DNA of 64,000 nucleotides from Bacteroidaceae bacterium (GCA_024699495.1 JAILPK010000037.1:1-64000); one strand, 5' to 3'. Numbered from the stretch's first letter, positions 9,358 to 19,719 are shown. Notes: generated by a model from the sequence alone, not told the origin. Numbers and translations: made by a program.

Positions 9358-10701
9358 TTAATATGCACTCATGTTACGTCCATGGATGCGACCGGACTCC
9401 AGCAAGCCGTCGTAGTGACGCATGAGGAGGTGACTCTCAATCTGCTGCAGGGTGTCGAGAACCACGCCCACAAGGATGAGCAGTGATGTGCCGCCGAAGA
9501 ACTGTGCGAACTCGGGTGTCACGTTCAACAGGCCTGCGAATGCGGGCATACAGGCGATGGCTGCGAGGAAGAAGGAGCCGGGGAGTGTGATGTGTGACAT
9601 CACATTGTCTATATAGTCGGCTGTGTCCTTGCCCGGGCGTACGCCAGGTATGAATCCGTTGTTGCGCTTCATGTCCTCTGCCATCTGAACGGGGTTCATG
9701 GTGATGGCTGTGTAGAAGTACGTGAAGGCTATGATGAGCACGGCGAAGAGGAGGTTGTAGGCCCAGCTGGTGTGGTCGCTCAGAGCCATGAGCACAGCCG
9801 AGGGGTTCTCACCGCCACTGACATACTGGATGAGAGTGATGGGGATGAACATGATGGCCTGTGCGAAGATGATAGGCATCACGTTGGCTGCGAAGAGCTT
9901 GAGGGGGATGTACTGGCGGGCTCCGCCGAGTGGCTGGCCGCCGACCACGCGCTTGGCATACTGCACAGGCACCTTGCGTGTACCCTGGACGAGCAGGATA
10001 GCAGCAATGATGACAAGGAAGAGGATGACCAGCTCAATGAGGAACATCACGAGACCGCCGCCGGCAAGGTTGTTCAGACGGCTCACGGCCTCCTGACCGA
10101 ACGCCTGTGGCAGGCGGGCGATGATACCCAACATGATTATCAATGACACACCGTTGCCGATGCCCTTGTCTGTGATGCGCTCGCCCAGCCAGAGGATGAA
10201 CATGCTACCGGCAGCCAGGATGATGGTGGAGGTAATCATGAACGAGGTCCATCCGATTGAGGGGGCCAGGGCTCCACCAGCCTGCATGCGCAGGTTCACG
10301 AGATAACCGGGAGCCTGGAAGAGGAGGATGAAGATGGTCAGATAACGGGTGTACTGATTGATCTTGCGGCGGCCACTCTCGCCCTCGCGCTGCATCTTCT
10401 GGAAATAAGGCACAGCGACAGCCAGCAGCTGAATGACGATGGAGGCTGAGATGTACGGCATGATTCCCAGTGCGAATACAGAAGCGTTGGAGAATGCACC
10501 TCCTGAGAACATATTAAGGAGGCTCATGAGGCCCTCATCGGTCTGCGCACGCAGGGCAGCCAGGTGGTTGGGGTTGATGCCCGGGAGTACCACGAAGGAG
10601 CCGAAGCGGTAGATAGCGGCAAAACCGATGGTGATGAGAATCTTCATGCGAAGATCCTCAATCATCCATATGTTCTTCAGTGTTTCAAAAAACTTTTTCA
10701 T
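9358..10701 (-). CDS. secY: Protein translocase subunit SecY
   Basis: 447 residues with about ten hydrophobic segments; the pore of the Sec inner-membrane channel. Family signatures include FGSFVVLPGINP near the N-terminus, GLMSLLNMFSGGAFSNASVFALGI split over the plug and TM2 region, and GIGNGVSLIIMLGI. Placement between rplO and map is the canonical spc operon order. SecE and SecG are not in the window. Confidence 0.99.
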   Translation of the reverse strand: MKKFFETLKNIWMIEDLRMKILITIGFAAIYRFGSFVVLPGINPNHLAALRAQTDEGLMSLLNMFSGGAFSNASVFALGIMPYISASIVIQLLAVAVPYFQKMQREGESGRRKINQYTRYLTIFILLFQAPGYLVNLRMQAGGALAPSIGWTSFMITSTIILAAGSMFILWLGERITDKGIGNGVSLIIMLGIIARLPQAFGQEAVSRLNNLAGGGLVMFLIELVILFLVIIAAILLVQGTRKVPVQYAKRVVGGQPLGGARQYIPLKLFAANVMPIIFAQAIMFIPITLIQYVSGGENPSAVLMALSDHTSWAYNLLFAVLIIAFTYFYTAITMNPVQMAEDMKRNNGFIPGVRPGKDTADYIDNVMSHITLPGSFFLAAIACMPAFAGLLNVTPEFAQFFGGTSLLILVGVVLDTLQQIESHLLMRHYDGLLESGRIHGRNMSAY

Positions 10702-10713
10702 ATCAGTTCTTTC

Positions 10714-11157
10714 TTACAGTTTTGTTGCGGTTCCGCCGGCTGCTGTGATGGCAGCTTCTGCTGCTGCAGAGAAGGCGTTTGCCTCAACCTCAATCTTGGC
10801 GGTGAGGGTGCCCTTGGCAAGGATCTTCACCGGAGTGCCCTTCTTGATCAGGCTGGCCTGCATGAGCTCTGCGATGCCGACCTTGGTCAGACCCTGGTCA
10901 GCGAGCTTCTGGAGTGTGGACAGGTTCACTGCCTGATATTCCTTGCGGTTGATGTTCTTGAAACCGAACTTGGGCAGACGGCGCTGCAACGGCATCTGAC
11001 CGCCTTCAAAACCGATTTTCTTCTTATAGCCTGAACGGGCCTTTGCACCCTTGTGACCACGGGTGGATGTGCCACCACGACCACTGCCGGGACCACGGCC
11101 GATACGCTTGCGGTTCTTGGTTGAACCCTCAGCAGGCGTCAAAGTACTTAGTTTCAT
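10714..11157 (-). CDS. rplO: Ribosomal protein uL15
   Basis: 147 residues. It has the Gly/Arg/Lys-rich N-terminal arm ([37 protein letters not shown]) that threads through 23S rRNA and a globular C-terminal domain. It lies 12 bases before secY and 45 bases after rpmD. Confidence 0.99.
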   Translation of the reverse strand: MKLSTLTPAEGSTKNRKRIGRGPGSGRGGTSTRGHKGAKARSGYKKKIGFEGGQMPLQRRLPKFGFKNINRKEYQAVNLSTLQKLADQGLTKVGIAELMQASLIKKGTPVKILAKGTLTAKIEVEANAFSAAAEAAITAAGGTATKL

Positions 11158-11202
11158 ATTTGTATGTCGGATTTTAGCGTTAATGAATAGTATTCAGGAC
11201 AT

Positions 11203-11379
11203 TCAGTCCACAATCTTCACGAGGTGGTGTACAGTCTGAATCATGCCACGTACAACGGGAGTGTCCTCCAGCTCTACGACGTGGTTCATCTTGCGCAGGC
11301 CCATAGTGTCGAGGGTCCTCTTCTGGTTCTTGGGAGCACCGATGCGGCTCTTAATCTGCTTAATCTTAATTGTTGCCAT
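11203..11379 (-). CDS. rpmD: Ribosomal protein uL30
   Basis: 58 residues, read from the sequence: MATIKIKQIKSRIGAPKNQK at the start, GMIQTVHHLVKIVD at the end. The IKSxIG...Q..TL.xMGLRK pattern is the uL30 signature. It lies between rpsE and rplO as in other spc operons. Unusually for this operon, the ATG is preceded at 10 bases by a full AAGGAGG Shine-Dalgarno sequence. Confidence 0.97.
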   Translation of the reverse strand: MATIKIKQIKSRIGAPKNQKRTLDTMGLRKMNHVVELEDTPVVRGMIQTVHHLVKIVD

Positions 11380-11389
11380 AGTCTTAAGT

Positions 11390-11396
11390 CCTCCTT
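11390..11396 (-). promoter_or_regulatory. Strong Shine-Dalgarno site before rpmD
   Basis: Minus strand AAGGAGG, 10 bases before the rpmD ATG at 11379 and just after the rpsE stop. Most genes in this operon have no such site. Confidence 0.8.
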
Positions 11397-11400
11397 AATT

Positions 11401-11913
11401 TTAACCTCTGAACACTTTTTCAACGGAAATGCCACGGTTCTGGGCTACCATGCGGGCATCGCGCATCTCGGCGAGGGCTGCGATGGTGGCTTTGACCAGA
11501 TTGTGGGGGTTGGAAGAGCCCTTTGACTTGGCGAGGCAGTCGCGCACGCCGACGCTCTCGAGCACGGCACGCATGGCGCCGCCGGCTACTACGCCGGTAC
11601 CGGTGGATGCCGGCATGATGAGCACTTCGGCTCCGCCGAACTTGGCGGCCTGCTCGTGGGGTACTGTACCGTTGAGGACGGGAACGCGAACCAGGTTCTT
11701 CTTGGCGGCTTCCACGCCCTTGGCAATGGCTGCGGTGACCTCACCGGCCTTTCCGAGTCCATAACCGATGATTCCATTTCCATCGCCAACGACGACGATG
11801 GCTGCGAACGTGAAGGTGCGGCCACCCTTGGTCACCTTGGTGACACGGTTGATGGCTACGAGGCGGTCCTTCAATTCGACATCGCTATTAATCTTTACGT
11901 TTTTGATTGCCAT
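11401..11913 (-). CDS. rpsE: Ribosomal protein uS5
   Basis: 170 residues. The N-terminal double-stranded RNA-binding-like domain ([38 protein letters not shown]) contains the loop where spectinomycin-resistance mutations arise in other bacteria; the second half is the S5 C-terminal domain ([19 protein letters not shown]). It contributes to the mRNA entry channel and decoding fidelity. Eight bases separate it from rplR. Confidence 0.99.
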   Translation of the reverse strand: MAIKNVKINSDVELKDRLVAINRVTKVTKGGRTFTFAAIVVVGDGNGIIGYGLGKAGEVTAAIAKGVEAAKKNLVRVPVLNGTVPHEQAAKFGGAEVLIMPASTGTGVVAGGAMRAVLESVGVRDCLAKSKGSSNPHNLVKATIAALAEMRDARMVAQNRGISVEKVFRG

Positions 11914-11921
11914 AATAATGA

Positions 11922-12263
11922 TTAGAATTTAAGTCCGCCGTTACGTGCTGCGTCTGCCACTTCCTTCACACGTCCGTGGTAGAGATAACCGTTACGGTCA
12001 AATACAACTGTTGTGATACCAGCCTCAATGGCTTTCTTCGCGATGAGTTCGCCTACCTTGGCAGCCTGCTCTTTCTTCGGCATCTTCTCCAGGCCGAGTG
12101 AAGAGGCGGAGCAGAGGGTCTTGGATGTCTCGTCATTGATGATCTGGACGTAGATCTGCTTGTTGCTGCGGAAAACGGACATGCGCGGACGCTCGGAGGT
12201 GCCGCTTATCTTATTGCGAACTCTGTACTTAATCTTAATTCGTCTTTCTGATTTCGTAGTCAT
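11922..12263 (-). CDS. rplR: Ribosomal protein uL18
   Basis: 113 residues. It has the basic N-terminus ([19 protein letters not shown]), [20 protein letters not shown] and the C-terminal [20 protein letters not shown] signature. It binds 5S rRNA together with uL5 in the central protuberance. It lies 26 bases after rplF. Confidence 0.99.
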   Translation of the reverse strand: MTTKSERRIKIKYRVRNKISGTSERPRMSVFRSNKQIYVQIINDETSKTLCSASSLGLEKMPKKEQAAKVGELIAKKAIEAGITTVVFDRNGYLYHGRVKEVADAARNGGLKF

Positions 12264-12289
12264 GATGTTTACGATTTTAAGGGTGAAAC

Positions 12290-12871
12290 TTACTTGGCAC
12301 CGGCAGACTTACCAGATTTCCTGCGAATCTGCTCGCCAACAAACAAGATACCCTTGCCCTTGTACGGTTCGGGCTTACGGAAAGAACGAATCTTGGCACA
12401 TACCATACCAAGGAGCTGCTTGTCACAAGAGCGCAGGATGATGAGAGGGTTCTGGTTTCTCTCAGACTTGGTCTCAACCTTGATCTCCTGGGGCAGCTGG
12501 ATGAAGATGCTGTGGGTGTAACCGAGCGAGAACTCGACGATGTTGCCTTTGTTACTCACGCGGAAGCCGACGCCGACAAGCTCCATTTGCTTCTCATATC
12601 CCTTGCTTACTCCGACAACCATGTTGTTGATGAGTGAGCGGTAGAGACCATGATAGGCCTGTTTCTGCTTCAATGTGACATTGATGGGGTCGTAGGTCTC
12701 ATCGATGTCGAAGGTGACCTGACCGTTTTCCTTGTCTATATTAACTATGATGGAAGGATTAACCTCTTGGGTTAAAACACCCTCCTTGCCCTTGACCGTC
12801 ACCTTGTGGCCGTCCAGGGAAATCTCAACACCCTGAGGGATGCTAATGGGCAATTTACCTATTCTTGACAT
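12290..12871 (-). CDS. rplF: Ribosomal protein uL6
   Basis: 193 residues in two L6 repeats ([52 protein letters not shown]). It sits near the sarcin-ricin loop and factor-binding site of the 50S subunit. The start is preceded at 7 bases by GGAGG (12879-12883), one of three clear Shine-Dalgarno sites in the operon. Confidence 0.99.
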   Translation of the reverse strand: MSRIGKLPISIPQGVEISLDGHKVTVKGKEGVLTQEVNPSIIVNIDKENGQVTFDIDETYDPINVTLKQKQAYHGLYRSLINNMVVGVSKGYEKQMELVGVGFRVSNKGNIVEFSLGYTHSIFIQLPQEIKVETKSERNQNPLIILRSCDKQLLGMVCAKIRSFRKPEPYKGKGILFVGEQIRRKSGKSAGAK

Positions 12872-12878
12872 GATTAGT

Positions 12879-12883
12879 CCTCC
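12879..12883 (-). promoter_or_regulatory. Shine-Dalgarno site before rplF
   Basis: Minus strand GGAGG within TTGGAGGAC, 7 bases before the rplF ATG at 12871, in the 15-base gap after rpsH. Confidence 0.75.
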
Positions 12884-12886
12884 AAA

Positions 12887-13282
12887 TTAATAAACGTAAC
12901 ACAGTACTTCGCCGCCGATGCGCTGCTCTGCGGCTTCTTTGTTTGTCATAACTCCCTTGGATGTGGAGATGATGGCCACGCCGAGTCCGTTGATGACGCG
13001 TGGCATGTCCTTGTAGCCGGTGTACTGACGCATACCGGGTGAAGAGACACGGATCAGCTTCTTGATGGCGCTGACCTTGTTCACGGGATCATACTTCAGG
13101 GCGATCTTGATGGTGCCCTGAGGTCCATCCTCAAGGAATTTGTAGTTGAGGATGTATCCCTTCTCGAAGAGAATCTTGGTGATTTCCTTCTTCAGATTTG
13201 ACGCGGGCACTTCAACCACGCGGTGCTTGGCCATGATGGCGTTGCGCAACCGTGTCAAATAGTCTGCAATAGGATCTGTCAT
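12887..13282 (-). CDS. rpsH: Ribosomal protein uS8
   Basis: 131 residues. MTDPIADYLTRLRNAIMAKH at the N-terminus and STSKGVMTNKEAAEQRIGGE near the C-terminus are diagnostic. It binds helix 21 of 16S rRNA. In E. coli it is the autorepressor of the spc operon; whether that holds here is not visible. A 79-base A/T-rich gap separates it from rpsN. Confidence 0.99.
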   Translation of the reverse strand: MTDPIADYLTRLRNAIMAKHRVVEVPASNLKKEITKILFEKGYILNYKFLEDGPQGTIKIALKYDPVNKVSAIKKLIRVSSPGMRQYTGYKDMPRVINGLGVAIISTSKGVMTNKEAAEQRIGGEVLCYVY

Positions 13283-13361
13283 TTGAAAAATAGTTTTTAA
13301 TTAATCGGCACTGCGCCGACAATATTAAATAATAAAATAGATGTGCTGATTCGGTTCAGAC

Positions 13362-13676
13362 TTACCAACTTGCCTTCTTCACGCCGGGGATGAGTCCCTG
13401 TGATGCCATCTCGCGGAACTGGATACGGGAGAGTCCGAACTGGCGGATATAGCCCTTTGGACGGCCCGTGATCTTGCAGCGGTTGTGCAGGCGGATAGGA
13501 TTGGAGTTGAGCGGAAGAGCCTGGAGCTTGCGGGCGGCCTCATAAGCCTCGATTGCAGCCTCGTCGCTGGTGTTGCCGGCGTTGATGATTTTCTTGAGGG
13601 CTGCACGCTTTGCAGCGTACTTGGCAACGAGTTTTGCGCGCTTTACCTCGCGGGCTTTCATTGATTCTTTTGCCAT
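13362..13676 (-). CDS. rpsN: Ribosomal protein uS14, zinc-independent form
   Basis: 104 residues, the long form with an N-terminal basic helix ([20 protein letters not shown]) and a single cysteine in [19 protein letters not shown] in place of the CxxC pairs of the short zinc form. It is part of the 30S head next to uS3 and uS10. It lies 6 bases after rplE. Confidence 0.98.
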   Translation of the reverse strand: MAKESMKAREVKRAKLVAKYAAKRAALKKIINAGNTSDEAAIEAYEAARKLQALPLNSNPIRLHNRCKITGRPKGYIRQFGLSRIQFREMASQGLIPGVKKASW

Positions 13677-13682
13677 ATTCTC

Positions 13683-14237
13683 TTAATCTTTAGCGTTCTT
13701 GAAGGGAAGACCGAACTCCTTGAGCAGAGCATAGCCCTCTTCATCGGTCTTGGCCGTGGTGACGAAGGTGATGTTCATGCCGACGATGCGGTCGATGGTG
13801 TCAATGTTGATCTCAGGGAAGATAATCTGCTCCTGGATACCGAGGGAATAGTTGCCGCGGCCGTCGAGTCTGCTCTCGATACCCTTGAAGTCACGGATAC
13901 GCGGGAGGGCGACCTTGACGAGCTTCTCGAGGAACTCATACATGCGCTCGCGACGCAGGGTAACCATGACGCCGATGGGCATCTTCTTACGCAGCTTGAA
14001 GTTGGCGACGTCTCTCTTGGAGACTGTGGCCACTGCCTTCTGACCGGTGATGGCGGTCAGCTCGTTGATAGCTACCTCGATGATCTTCTTGTCCTGGGTA
14101 GCAATGCCGAGGCCCTGGTTGATAACGATTTTCTTCAGAACGGGAATCTGCATGGCAGATGTATAGCCGAACTTTTCTTTCAGTGCGGGAGCAATGCGCT
14201 CTGCATACTCCTGCTTCAGTCTTGCGGTATTTGCCAT
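13683..14237 (-). CDS. rplE: Ribosomal protein uL5
   Basis: 184 residues. Contains [31 protein letters not shown] and a [20 protein letters not shown] stretch. It binds 5S rRNA and contacts P-site tRNA. Its ATG overlaps the rplX stop (TAATG) and is preceded by AGGAGAGGAG, so both translational coupling and a Shine-Dalgarno site are available. Confidence 0.99.
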   Translation of the reverse strand: MANTARLKQEYAERIAPALKEKFGYTSAMQIPVLKKIVINQGLGIATQDKKIIEVAINELTAITGQKAVATVSKRDVANFKLRKKMPIGVMVTLRRERMYEFLEKLVKVALPRIRDFKGIESRLDGRGNYSLGIQEQIIFPEINIDTIDRIVGMNITFVTTAKTDEEGYALLKEFGLPFKNAKD

Positions 14238-14560
14238 TACTTAATCTCCTCTCCTGATTTCTTGGCATAGCGCACGCGCTTGCCTTCTGCGTTCAACTTA
14301 CGGCCGATACGGGTCGGCTTCTTGGGGTTTTTAGGATCCACAACGTTCAGGTTGGATATGTGGATTGGAGCCTCCATCTTGATGATGCCGCCCTGAGGGA
14401 ACTTAGCGCTAGGCTTCTGGCTCTTAGAGACCATGTTCAGCCCCTCGACGATGGCCTTCTGCTCCTTGACGAGCACCTTCAGCACCTTGCCGGTCTGGCC
14501 TTTGTCCTCACCGGTGAGCACATAGACGGTGTCGCCTTTCTTAATATGTAACTTAGCCAT
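14237..14560 (-). CDS. rplX: Ribosomal protein uL24
   Basis: 107 residues. A KOW motif is visible at the N-terminus ([20 protein letters not shown]). It is an early assembly protein of the 50S subunit that binds the 5' end of 23S rRNA. Its last base overlaps the rplE start. It lies 23 bases after rplN. Confidence 0.99.
   Translation of the reverse strand: MAKLHIKKGDTVYVLTGEDKGQTGKVLKVLVKEQKAIVEGLNMVSKSQKPSAKFPQGGIIKMEAPIHISNLNVVDPKNPKKPTRIGRKLNAEGKRVRYAKKSGEEIK
14246..14255 (-). promoter_or_regulatory. Double Shine-Dalgarno-like site before rplE
   Basis: Minus strand AGGAGAGGAG inside the 3' end of rplX, 8 bases before the rplE ATG. Because it lies in coding sequence (codons for Ser-Gly-Glu-Glu) it could be partly incidental. 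Confidence 0.6.
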
Positions 14561-14583
14561 TAGTTTAGATGAATCTTAAATGA

Positions 14584-14949
14584 TTATAGTACCTCAGGTG
14601 CGAGTGACACTACCTTCATGTTCACAGCACGCAGCTCACGGGCAACAGGGCCGAAGATACGGCTGGCACGAAGTTCACCAGCATTGTTCAACAATACGCA
14701 TGCGTTGTCGTCGAAGCGGATGTAGGAACCGTCAGCACGACGGACTTCCTTCTTCGTACGTACAACCAGCGCCTTAGACACAGCACCCTTTTTTATTTCA
14801 CTGGAGGGGATGACGCTCTTTACAGCAACGACAATCACGTCTCCTACGGTTGCATAGCGGCGGCGAGTGCCACCCAGCACGCGGATGCAGAGGGCTTCCT
14901 TTGCACCGCTGTTGTCTGCAACAACTAATCTAGATTCTGTCTGTATCAT
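14584..14949 (-). CDS. rplN: Ribosomal protein uL14
   Basis: 121 residues. [20 protein letters not shown] and the central [18 protein letters not shown] match the family. It forms intersubunit bridges with 16S rRNA and contacts bL19. It starts 2 bases after the rpsQ stop. Confidence 0.99.
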   Translation of the reverse strand: MIQTESRLVVADNSGAKEALCIRVLGGTRRRYATVGDVIVVAVKSVIPSSEIKKGAVSKALVVRTKKEVRRADGSYIRFDDNACVLLNNAGELRASRIFGPVARELRAVNMKVVSLAPEVL

Positions 14950-14951
14950 AT

Positions 14952-15209
14952 TTACTTAGCTCTTTCAACAATTGATACTACTCTCCATCTCTTGGTCTTG
15001 CTCTGGGGGCGTGTCTCCATAATGAGGACGGTATCGCCTACGTGGCAGTCGTTTTTCTCGTCGTGTGCGTGATACTTCTTGGTCTTGCTCACGAACTTAC
15101 CGTAGATGGGATGCTTCTCCTTGAACTTAGCAGCCACTACAATGGTCTTATCCATCTTGTCGCTGACAACGACGCCTGTGCGCGTCTTTCTTAAATTTCT
15201 TGCTTCCAT
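14952..15209 (-). CDS. rpsQ: Ribosomal protein uS17
   Basis: 85 residues from [16 protein letters not shown]; an OB-fold protein that binds 16S rRNA ([39 protein letters not shown]). An ATG four codons upstream at 15221 overlaps the rpmC stop as TAATG, so the longer form (MVRN added) is possible; I prefer 15209 because MEARNLRK is how I remember Bacteroides homologues starting. Confidence 0.97.
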   Translation of the reverse strand: MEARNLRKTRTGVVVSDKMDKTIVVAAKFKEKHPIYGKFVSKTKKYHAHDEKNDCHVGDTVLIMETRPQSKTKRWRVVSIVERAK

Positions 15210-15220
15210 GTTTCGGACCA

Positions 15221-15415
15221 TTATTTGGCTTTTTGAATCTCATTGAGTACGGTCTTCATGCGGGCGATGTCACGACGTGCCTTCATAATCCGGGAAGTGT
15301 CTTCCAGTGGGGAAACAGCGTGGGTGAGCAACATCTGCTGGTACTCAACCTTGGCCGACTCTATCTTCTCAACCAGCTCTTCAGCGGTGAGAGCCCTTAT
15401 TTCTGCAATCTTCAT
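15221..15415 (-). CDS. rpmC: Ribosomal protein uL29
   Basis: 64 residues starting [20 protein letters not shown]: two long helices, ending in [14 protein letters not shown]. It sits at the polypeptide exit tunnel, next to uL23. The ATG at 15415 is 2 bases past the rplP stop; a TTG two codons upstream is not a likely start. Confidence 0.97.
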   Translation of the reverse strand: MKIAEIRALTAEELVEKIESAKVEYQQMLLTHAVSPLEDTSRIMKARRDIARMKTVLNEIQKAK

Positions 15416-15417
15416 AA

Positions 15418-15843
15418 TCAAGCGTTTTTGTCGTAGTCTCGTCTAACAATGAACTTTGTCGTAACGGGGAGCTTCTGGGCTGCGAGGCGCAGAGCTTCCT
15501 TTGCTGTCTCATAGGGTACACCTTCGACCTCGAAGATGATGCGTCCGGGAGTGATGGGGAACACGTAACCTACGGGGTCACCCTTACCTTTACCCATACG
15601 TACATCTGCAGGCTTCTTGGTGATTGGTTTGTCGGGGAAGATGCGGATCCACACCTGGCCCTCACGCTGCATATAGCGAGTCACTGCGACACGGGCGGCC
15701 TCGATCTGGCGGCCTGTGATCCAGTGGGTGTCAAGGCTCTTGATGCCGAAGGAGCCGAATGCAAGCTGGTTGCCACGGTGTGCATTGCCCTTGCAACGGC
15801 CTTTCTGCGGCCTTCTATATTTAGTTCTTTTCGGCTGTAACAT
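15418..15843 (-). CDS. rplP: Ribosomal protein uL16
   Basis: 141 residues. [25 protein letters not shown]-like [18 protein letters not shown] and the basic [17 protein letters not shown] are typical. It organises the A-site region of the 50S subunit. It lies 19 bases after rpsC and is closely followed by rpmC. Confidence 0.99.
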   Translation of the reverse strand: MLQPKRTKYRRPQKGRCKGNAHRGNQLAFGSFGIKSLDTHWITGRQIEAARVAVTRYMQREGQVWIRIFPDKPITKKPADVRMGKGKGDPVGYVFPITPGRIIFEVEGVPYETAKEALRLAAQKLPVTTKFIVRRDYDKNA

Positions 15844-15862
15844 AATAACCTATGTTCAAAAA

Positions 15863-16591
15863 TTAACGATTGTTGTTCTTCTTGCGACGGAAGTTACGTC
15901 CGCCACGTTCACCGCCGAAGCGGCCGGTCTCCTTCTGCTGGGTGAAGTTGGGGGCGAGGTCTTTCTTACCATAGACTTCACCGCGGCAAATCCACACCTT
16001 GATGCCAAGCAGTCCGACTTTGGTCAGAGCCTCGGTCTGGCAATAGTCGATGTCTGCGCGGAAAGTGTGCAGGGGGGTACGTCCCTCCTTGAACATCTCC
16101 GAACGGGCGATTTCTGCGCCGTTGAGACGGCCGGATATCTGCACCTTGATGCCCTCGGCGCCTGCACGCATGGTGTTGGCGAGAGCCATCTTGATGGCAC
16201 GACGGTAGGCGATTTTGCCTTCCACCTGCTTTGCGATGTTGGCACCTACGATGTTGGCATCGAGATCGGGTTTCTTGACCTCGAAGATGTTGATCTGGAT
16301 TTCCTTGTCAGTGACCTTCTTAAGTTCGTTCTTGAGGGCATCAACCTTCTCTCCGCCCTTTCCGATGATCATGCCCGGGCGTGAGGTGCACACGGTGATG
16401 GTCACGAGCTTCAAAGTACGTTCGATGACGATGCGTGAGATACTTGCATCTCCGAGACGTACCATTAGGTACTTACGGATTTTGCTGTCCTCGAGCAGGG
16501 CGTCGCCGAAATCCTTACCACCATACCAATTGGAATCCCAACCGCGTACGATGCCAAGACGGTTGCTAATTGGATTAACTTTTTGTCCCAT
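15863..16591 (-). CDS. rpsC: Ribosomal protein uS3
   Basis: 242 residues. An N-terminal segment ([20 protein letters not shown]) is followed by a KH domain with the GxxG loop ([18 protein letters not shown]) and the S3 C-terminal domain ([14 protein letters not shown]). It lines the mRNA entry tunnel. The Arg/Asn-rich tail (RRKKNNNR) is slightly longer than in E. coli. Confidence 0.99.
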   Translation of the reverse strand: MGQKVNPISNRLGIVRGWDSNWYGGKDFGDALLEDSKIRKYLMVRLGDASISRIVIERTLKLVTITVCTSRPGMIIGKGGEKVDALKNELKKVTDKEIQINIFEVKKPDLDANIVGANIAKQVEGKIAYRRAIKMALANTMRAGAEGIKVQISGRLNGAEIARSEMFKEGRTPLHTFRADIDYCQTEALTKVGLLGIKVWICRGEVYGKKDLAPNFTQQKETGRFGGERGGRNFRRKKNNNR

Positions 16592-16602
16592 ACTTTTACT
16601 GA

Positions 16603-17001
16603 TTAAACGTTTGCTTTAGTGTCAACAAACAAGGTGACATGATTACTGCGTTTGCGGATGCGGTAACCGCGGCCTTGGGGAGCCGGACGCATACGCTTGA
16701 GGGTAGCACCCTCATCGACAAACACTTTGCTGACGATCAGCTCGCCATCTTCGGCTTTGCGATCGTTCTTTTGTTCCCAGTTGGCAATAGCTGAGCGGAG
16801 GAGCTTCTCCACATCTGCTGCGGCGGCCTTCTTGTTGAAGTGCAGGGTAGCGAGGGCGCGGTTGACCTCCATGCCACGAATCAAATCCACCACATAACGC
16901 ATCTTACGAGGGGAGGAGGGTACGCCTTTCGCCTTGGCGAAATACTGGGTCTTGAGTGCAGCCTTTCTTGCTTCGGCTGCCAATCTTTTTCTTTTTCCCA
17001 T
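16603..17001 (-). CDS. rplV: Ribosomal protein uL22
   Basis: 132 residues. The core signature is [20 protein letters not shown], with the beta-hairpin region [20 protein letters not shown] that reaches into the exit tunnel, where macrolide-resistance mutations occur in other bacteria. It lies 11 bases before rpsC and 43 bases after rpsS. Confidence 0.99.
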   Translation of the reverse strand: MGKRKRLAAEARKAALKTQYFAKAKGVPSSPRKMRYVVDLIRGMEVNRALATLHFNKKAAAADVEKLLRSAIANWEQKNDRKAEDGELIVSKVFVDEGATLKRMRPAPQGRGYRIRKRSNHVTLFVDTKANV

Positions 17002-17044
17002 TATATTATTACTCTTTTAATTCGTTGAGTTTGAAAGGTCATGC

Positions 17045-17314
17045 TTACTTTTTCTTCTGTCCGGCATGTCCTCCGAACTTACGTGTCGGAGCGAACTCAC
17101 CGAGCTTGTGGCCTACCATGTTCTCAGTGACGTAAACGGGGATGAACTTGTTCCCGTTGTGCACTGCGATGGTGTGGCCAACGAAGTCGGGGCTGATCAT
17201 TGAAGCGCGGGCCCACGTCTTTACGACGTTCTTCTTGCCGCTCTCGTTCATGGCCAGAACCTTCTTCTCAAGGCTGACTGCGATATATGGACCTTTTTTT
17301 AATGAACGACTCAT
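17045..17314 (-). CDS. rpsS: Ribosomal protein uS19
   Basis: 89 residues. [20 protein letters not shown] at the start and [20 protein letters not shown] at the end are diagnostic. It pairs with uS13 in the 30S head. It follows rplB by 23 bases. Confidence 0.99.
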   Translation of the reverse strand: MSRSLKKGPYIAVSLEKKVLAMNESGKKNVVKTWARASMISPDFVGHTIAVHNGNKFIPVYVTENMVGHKLGEFAPTRKFGGHAGQKKK

Positions 17315-17337
17315 ATTTCTTCTTCAATTAACTGTTA

Positions 17338-18162
17338 TTACTTCTTGGCTCTCTCGATTATATACTTATTCGACTGCTTCTTCGGGCTGCGAGTCTTGAG
17401 ACCCTTAGCGTAGAGGCCCTTGCGTGAACGAGGATGTCCACCGCTCTGACGGCCTTCACCACCACCCATCGGGTGATCATGCGGGTTCATGACAACACCA
17501 CGGTTGTGCGGGCGCTTGCCTAACCAGCGGCTGCGGCCTGCCTTACCGGAAGCCTCCAGTGCGTGGTCGCTGTTGCCTACGCTGCCGACGGTGGCCTTGC
17601 AGGTACCGAGGATGCGGCGAGTCTCGCCTGAGGGAAGCTTGATAACGCAATAACGTCCTTCACGGGAAGTTAATTGAGCGAAGTTACCAGCGGAACGGAC
17701 GAGGAGAGCACCCTGTCCCGGGCGCAGTTCGATGTTGTGAATCACAGTACCGACGGGGATATTCTCGAGCGGGAGGGTGTTACCTACCTCGGGAGCGGCG
17801 TCAGCGCCTGAAACAACAGTCTGTCCTACCTGTAATCCGTTGGGAGCAATGATATAACGTTTCTCACCATCTGCATAGAAGAGAAGAGCGATGCGAGCCG
17901 AGCGGTTAGGATCGTACTCGATGGACTTCACGACAGCTGGAACTCCATCCTTCTCTCGCTTGAAGTCGATGAAACGGAATTTACGTTTGTGTCCGCCACC
18001 GAGATAGCGCATTGTCATCTTACCGGTGTTGTTACGGCCGCCGGTGGAGAGCTTGCCACAAGTGAGAGACTTTTCAGGTACAGATGCAGTAATCTCTTCG
18101 AACGTACCTATAATTTTGTGTCTTTGGCCCGGAGTTGTGGGCTTGAATTTACGTACTGCCAT
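17338..18162 (-). CDS. rplB: Ribosomal protein uL2
   Basis: 274 residues. It has an OB and SH3-like domain pair ([40 protein letters not shown]) and the conserved C-terminal loop [17 protein letters not shown] with the histidine implicated in peptidyl-transferase function. It lies 6 bases after rplW. Confidence 0.99.
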   Translation of the reverse strand: MAVRKFKPTTPGQRHKIIGTFEEITASVPEKSLTCGKLSTGGRNNTGKMTMRYLGGGHKRKFRFIDFKREKDGVPAVVKSIEYDPNRSARIALLFYADGEKRYIIAPNGLQVGQTVVSGADAAPEVGNTLPLENIPVGTVIHNIELRPGQGALLVRSAGNFAQLTSREGRYCVIKLPSGETRRILGTCKATVGSVGNSDHALEASGKAGRSRWLGKRPHNRGVVMNPHDHPMGGGEGRQSGGHPRSRKGLYAKGLKTRSPKKQSNKYIIERAKK

Positions 18163-18168
18163 CTTTTA

Positions 18169-18459
18169 TTAAATGTTACTATAGAAATCGATAGTATCGC
18201 CCTCCTTGAGGGTGACGATAGCCTTCTTAAAGGCGTTGGTATGGCCCTTTACGAGGCCTCTGCGGGTGTAACGGCTCTTGTTCTTGCCGGCATAGACGGC
18301 GGTATTCACTGCGACAACGGTAACGTTGTAGAGTGCTGCCACCTCCTGAGCTATCTGCAGCTTGTTGGCCTCAGGACGAACAATGAAGCCGAACTTGTTC
18401 TGCTTCTCTGTAATCTTGGTCATCTTCTCAGTGACCAGAGGTTTTACAATATATCCCAT
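18169..18459 (-). CDS. rplW: Ribosomal protein uL23
   Basis: 96 residues: IVKPLVTEKMTKITEKQNKF, YTRRGLVKGHTNAFKKAIVT. It forms the docking site for trigger factor and SRP at the exit tunnel. It lies 11 bases after rplD. Confidence 0.99.
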   Translation of the reverse strand: MGYIVKPLVTEKMTKITEKQNKFGFIVRPEANKLQIAQEVAALYNVTVVAVNTAVYAGKNKSRYTRRGLVKGHTNAFKKAIVTLKEGDTIDFYSNI

Positions 18460-18470
18460 TGCTTCGTTGT

Positions 18471-19100
18471 TTACTTATTGAGGTTTTGGGCAACGACTTC
18501 GACTGCACCCTCGGTGAGCACAAGGACATCTGCGTCGAGCACCTTGTAGGTGTTCAGCGCAGCCGCAGTCATCACGTTGACACGCTGTAAGTTGCGAGCC
18601 GACAAATATACTGCTTTGTCTGCACCTGGCATGACGAAGAGACTCTTCTTGCCGTCAACTTTAAGGTTATTTATGATTTCAATGAAATCTTTTGTCTTCG
18701 GGGTCTCAAGAGTGAAATTCTCGACCACGATGATAGCGCTCTCTTGTGCCTTGTAGCTCAGGGCGCTACGACGTGCGAGCTGACGCAGTTTCTTGTTGAG
18801 TTTGAAACCGTAGTCGCGTGGTTTGGGACCGAACACGCGGGCACCGCCTACGAGTACTGGAGAGTTGATATCACCACGACGTGCACCGCCGCCGCCCTTC
18901 TGGCGTCCGAGCTTGCGGGTGGAACCGCTCATCTCTGAGCGCTCCTTAGCCTTGGCTGTGCCCTGGCGCTGGTTGGCGAGGAAGAGTCTCACATCGAGAT
19001 AGATTGCATGATCGTTGGGTTCAATACCGTAGATTGCATCGTCGAGGACCACCTTCTTACCGGTGTCCTGACCTTTGATATTCAATACACTGAGTTCCAT
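18471..19100 (-). CDS. rplD: Ribosomal protein uL4
   Basis: 209 residues. The tunnel-reaching loop [20 protein letters not shown] is present. In E. coli uL4 also represses the S10 operon by attenuation; no leader of that type is evident here because rpsJ follows fusA directly. One base separates it from rplC. Confidence 0.99.
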   Translation of the reverse strand: MELSVLNIKGQDTGKKVVLDDAIYGIEPNDHAIYLDVRLFLANQRQGTAKAKERSEMSGSTRKLGRQKGGGGARRGDINSPVLVGGARVFGPKPRDYGFKLNKKLRQLARRSALSYKAQESAIIVVENFTLETPKTKDFIEIINNLKVDGKKSLFVMPGADKAVYLSARNLQRVNVMTAAALNTYKVLDADVLVLTEGAVEVVAQNLNK

Positions 19101-19101
19101 C

Positions 19102-19719
19102 TTACTTAATAACGCTTACGATTGAACCTTTGAATCCAGGCACGCTGCCCTTGATGAGGAGCAGGTTGTGCTCGGGGATCACCTTTAACACTTGCAGATT
19201 TTGGGTGGTAACGCGTTCGTTACCCATCTGACCACCCATGCGAAGGCCTTTGAACACCTTAGCGGGGTATGAGCAGGCGCCGATGGAACCTGGCTTGCGC
19301 AGACGGTCGTCCTGACCGTGGGTTTTCTGACCGACACCACCGAAACCGTGGCGTTTCACAACACCCTGGAAGCCGCGTCCCTTGCTGGTAGCGATTACGT
19401 CCACGTATGCTGTGTCATTGAAGAGCTCCACCGTAAGGGTGTCGCCCAGATTCAGGTCTCCTTCGAAACCTGTGAACTCGGCCAAGTGTCTCTTGGGAGT
19501 GGTAGCGCTCTTGGCGAAATGGCCCATCAGGGGTTTGGAGGTGTTCTTCTCCTTCGCCTCCTGAAAGCCGAGCTGAACGGCATCATAGCCGTCCTTCTCT
19601 ACGCATTTGATTTGTGTTACCACGCAAGGACCAACTTCGATAACAGTGCACGGCACGTTCTTGCCGTCGGCACTGAAGACTGAGGTCATTCCGACCTTCT
19701 TTCCTAATAATCCTGGCAT
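19102..19719 (-). CDS. rplC: Ribosomal protein uL3
   Basis: 205 residues. [20 protein letters not shown] at the start and [18 protein letters not shown] in the finger that approaches the peptidyl-transferase centre (site of pleuromutilin resistance in other species). It lies 54 bases after rpsJ. Confidence 0.99.
   Translation of the reverse strand: MPGLLGKKVGMTSVFSADGKNVPCTVIEVGPCVVTQIKCVEKDGYDAVQLGFQEAKEKNTSKPLMGHFAKSATTPKRHLAEFTGFEGDLNLGDTLTVELFNDTAYVDVIATSKGRGFQGVVKRHGFGGVGQKTHGQDDRLRKPGSIGACSYPAKVFKGLRMGGQMGNERVTTQNLQVLKVIPEHNLLLIKGSVPGFKGSIVSVIK

Noticed and set aside
8540-9361. Long plus-strand frame of 273 codons opposite map
   Set aside because: It is the shadow of map, which has all family motifs; the frame has no recognisable domain.
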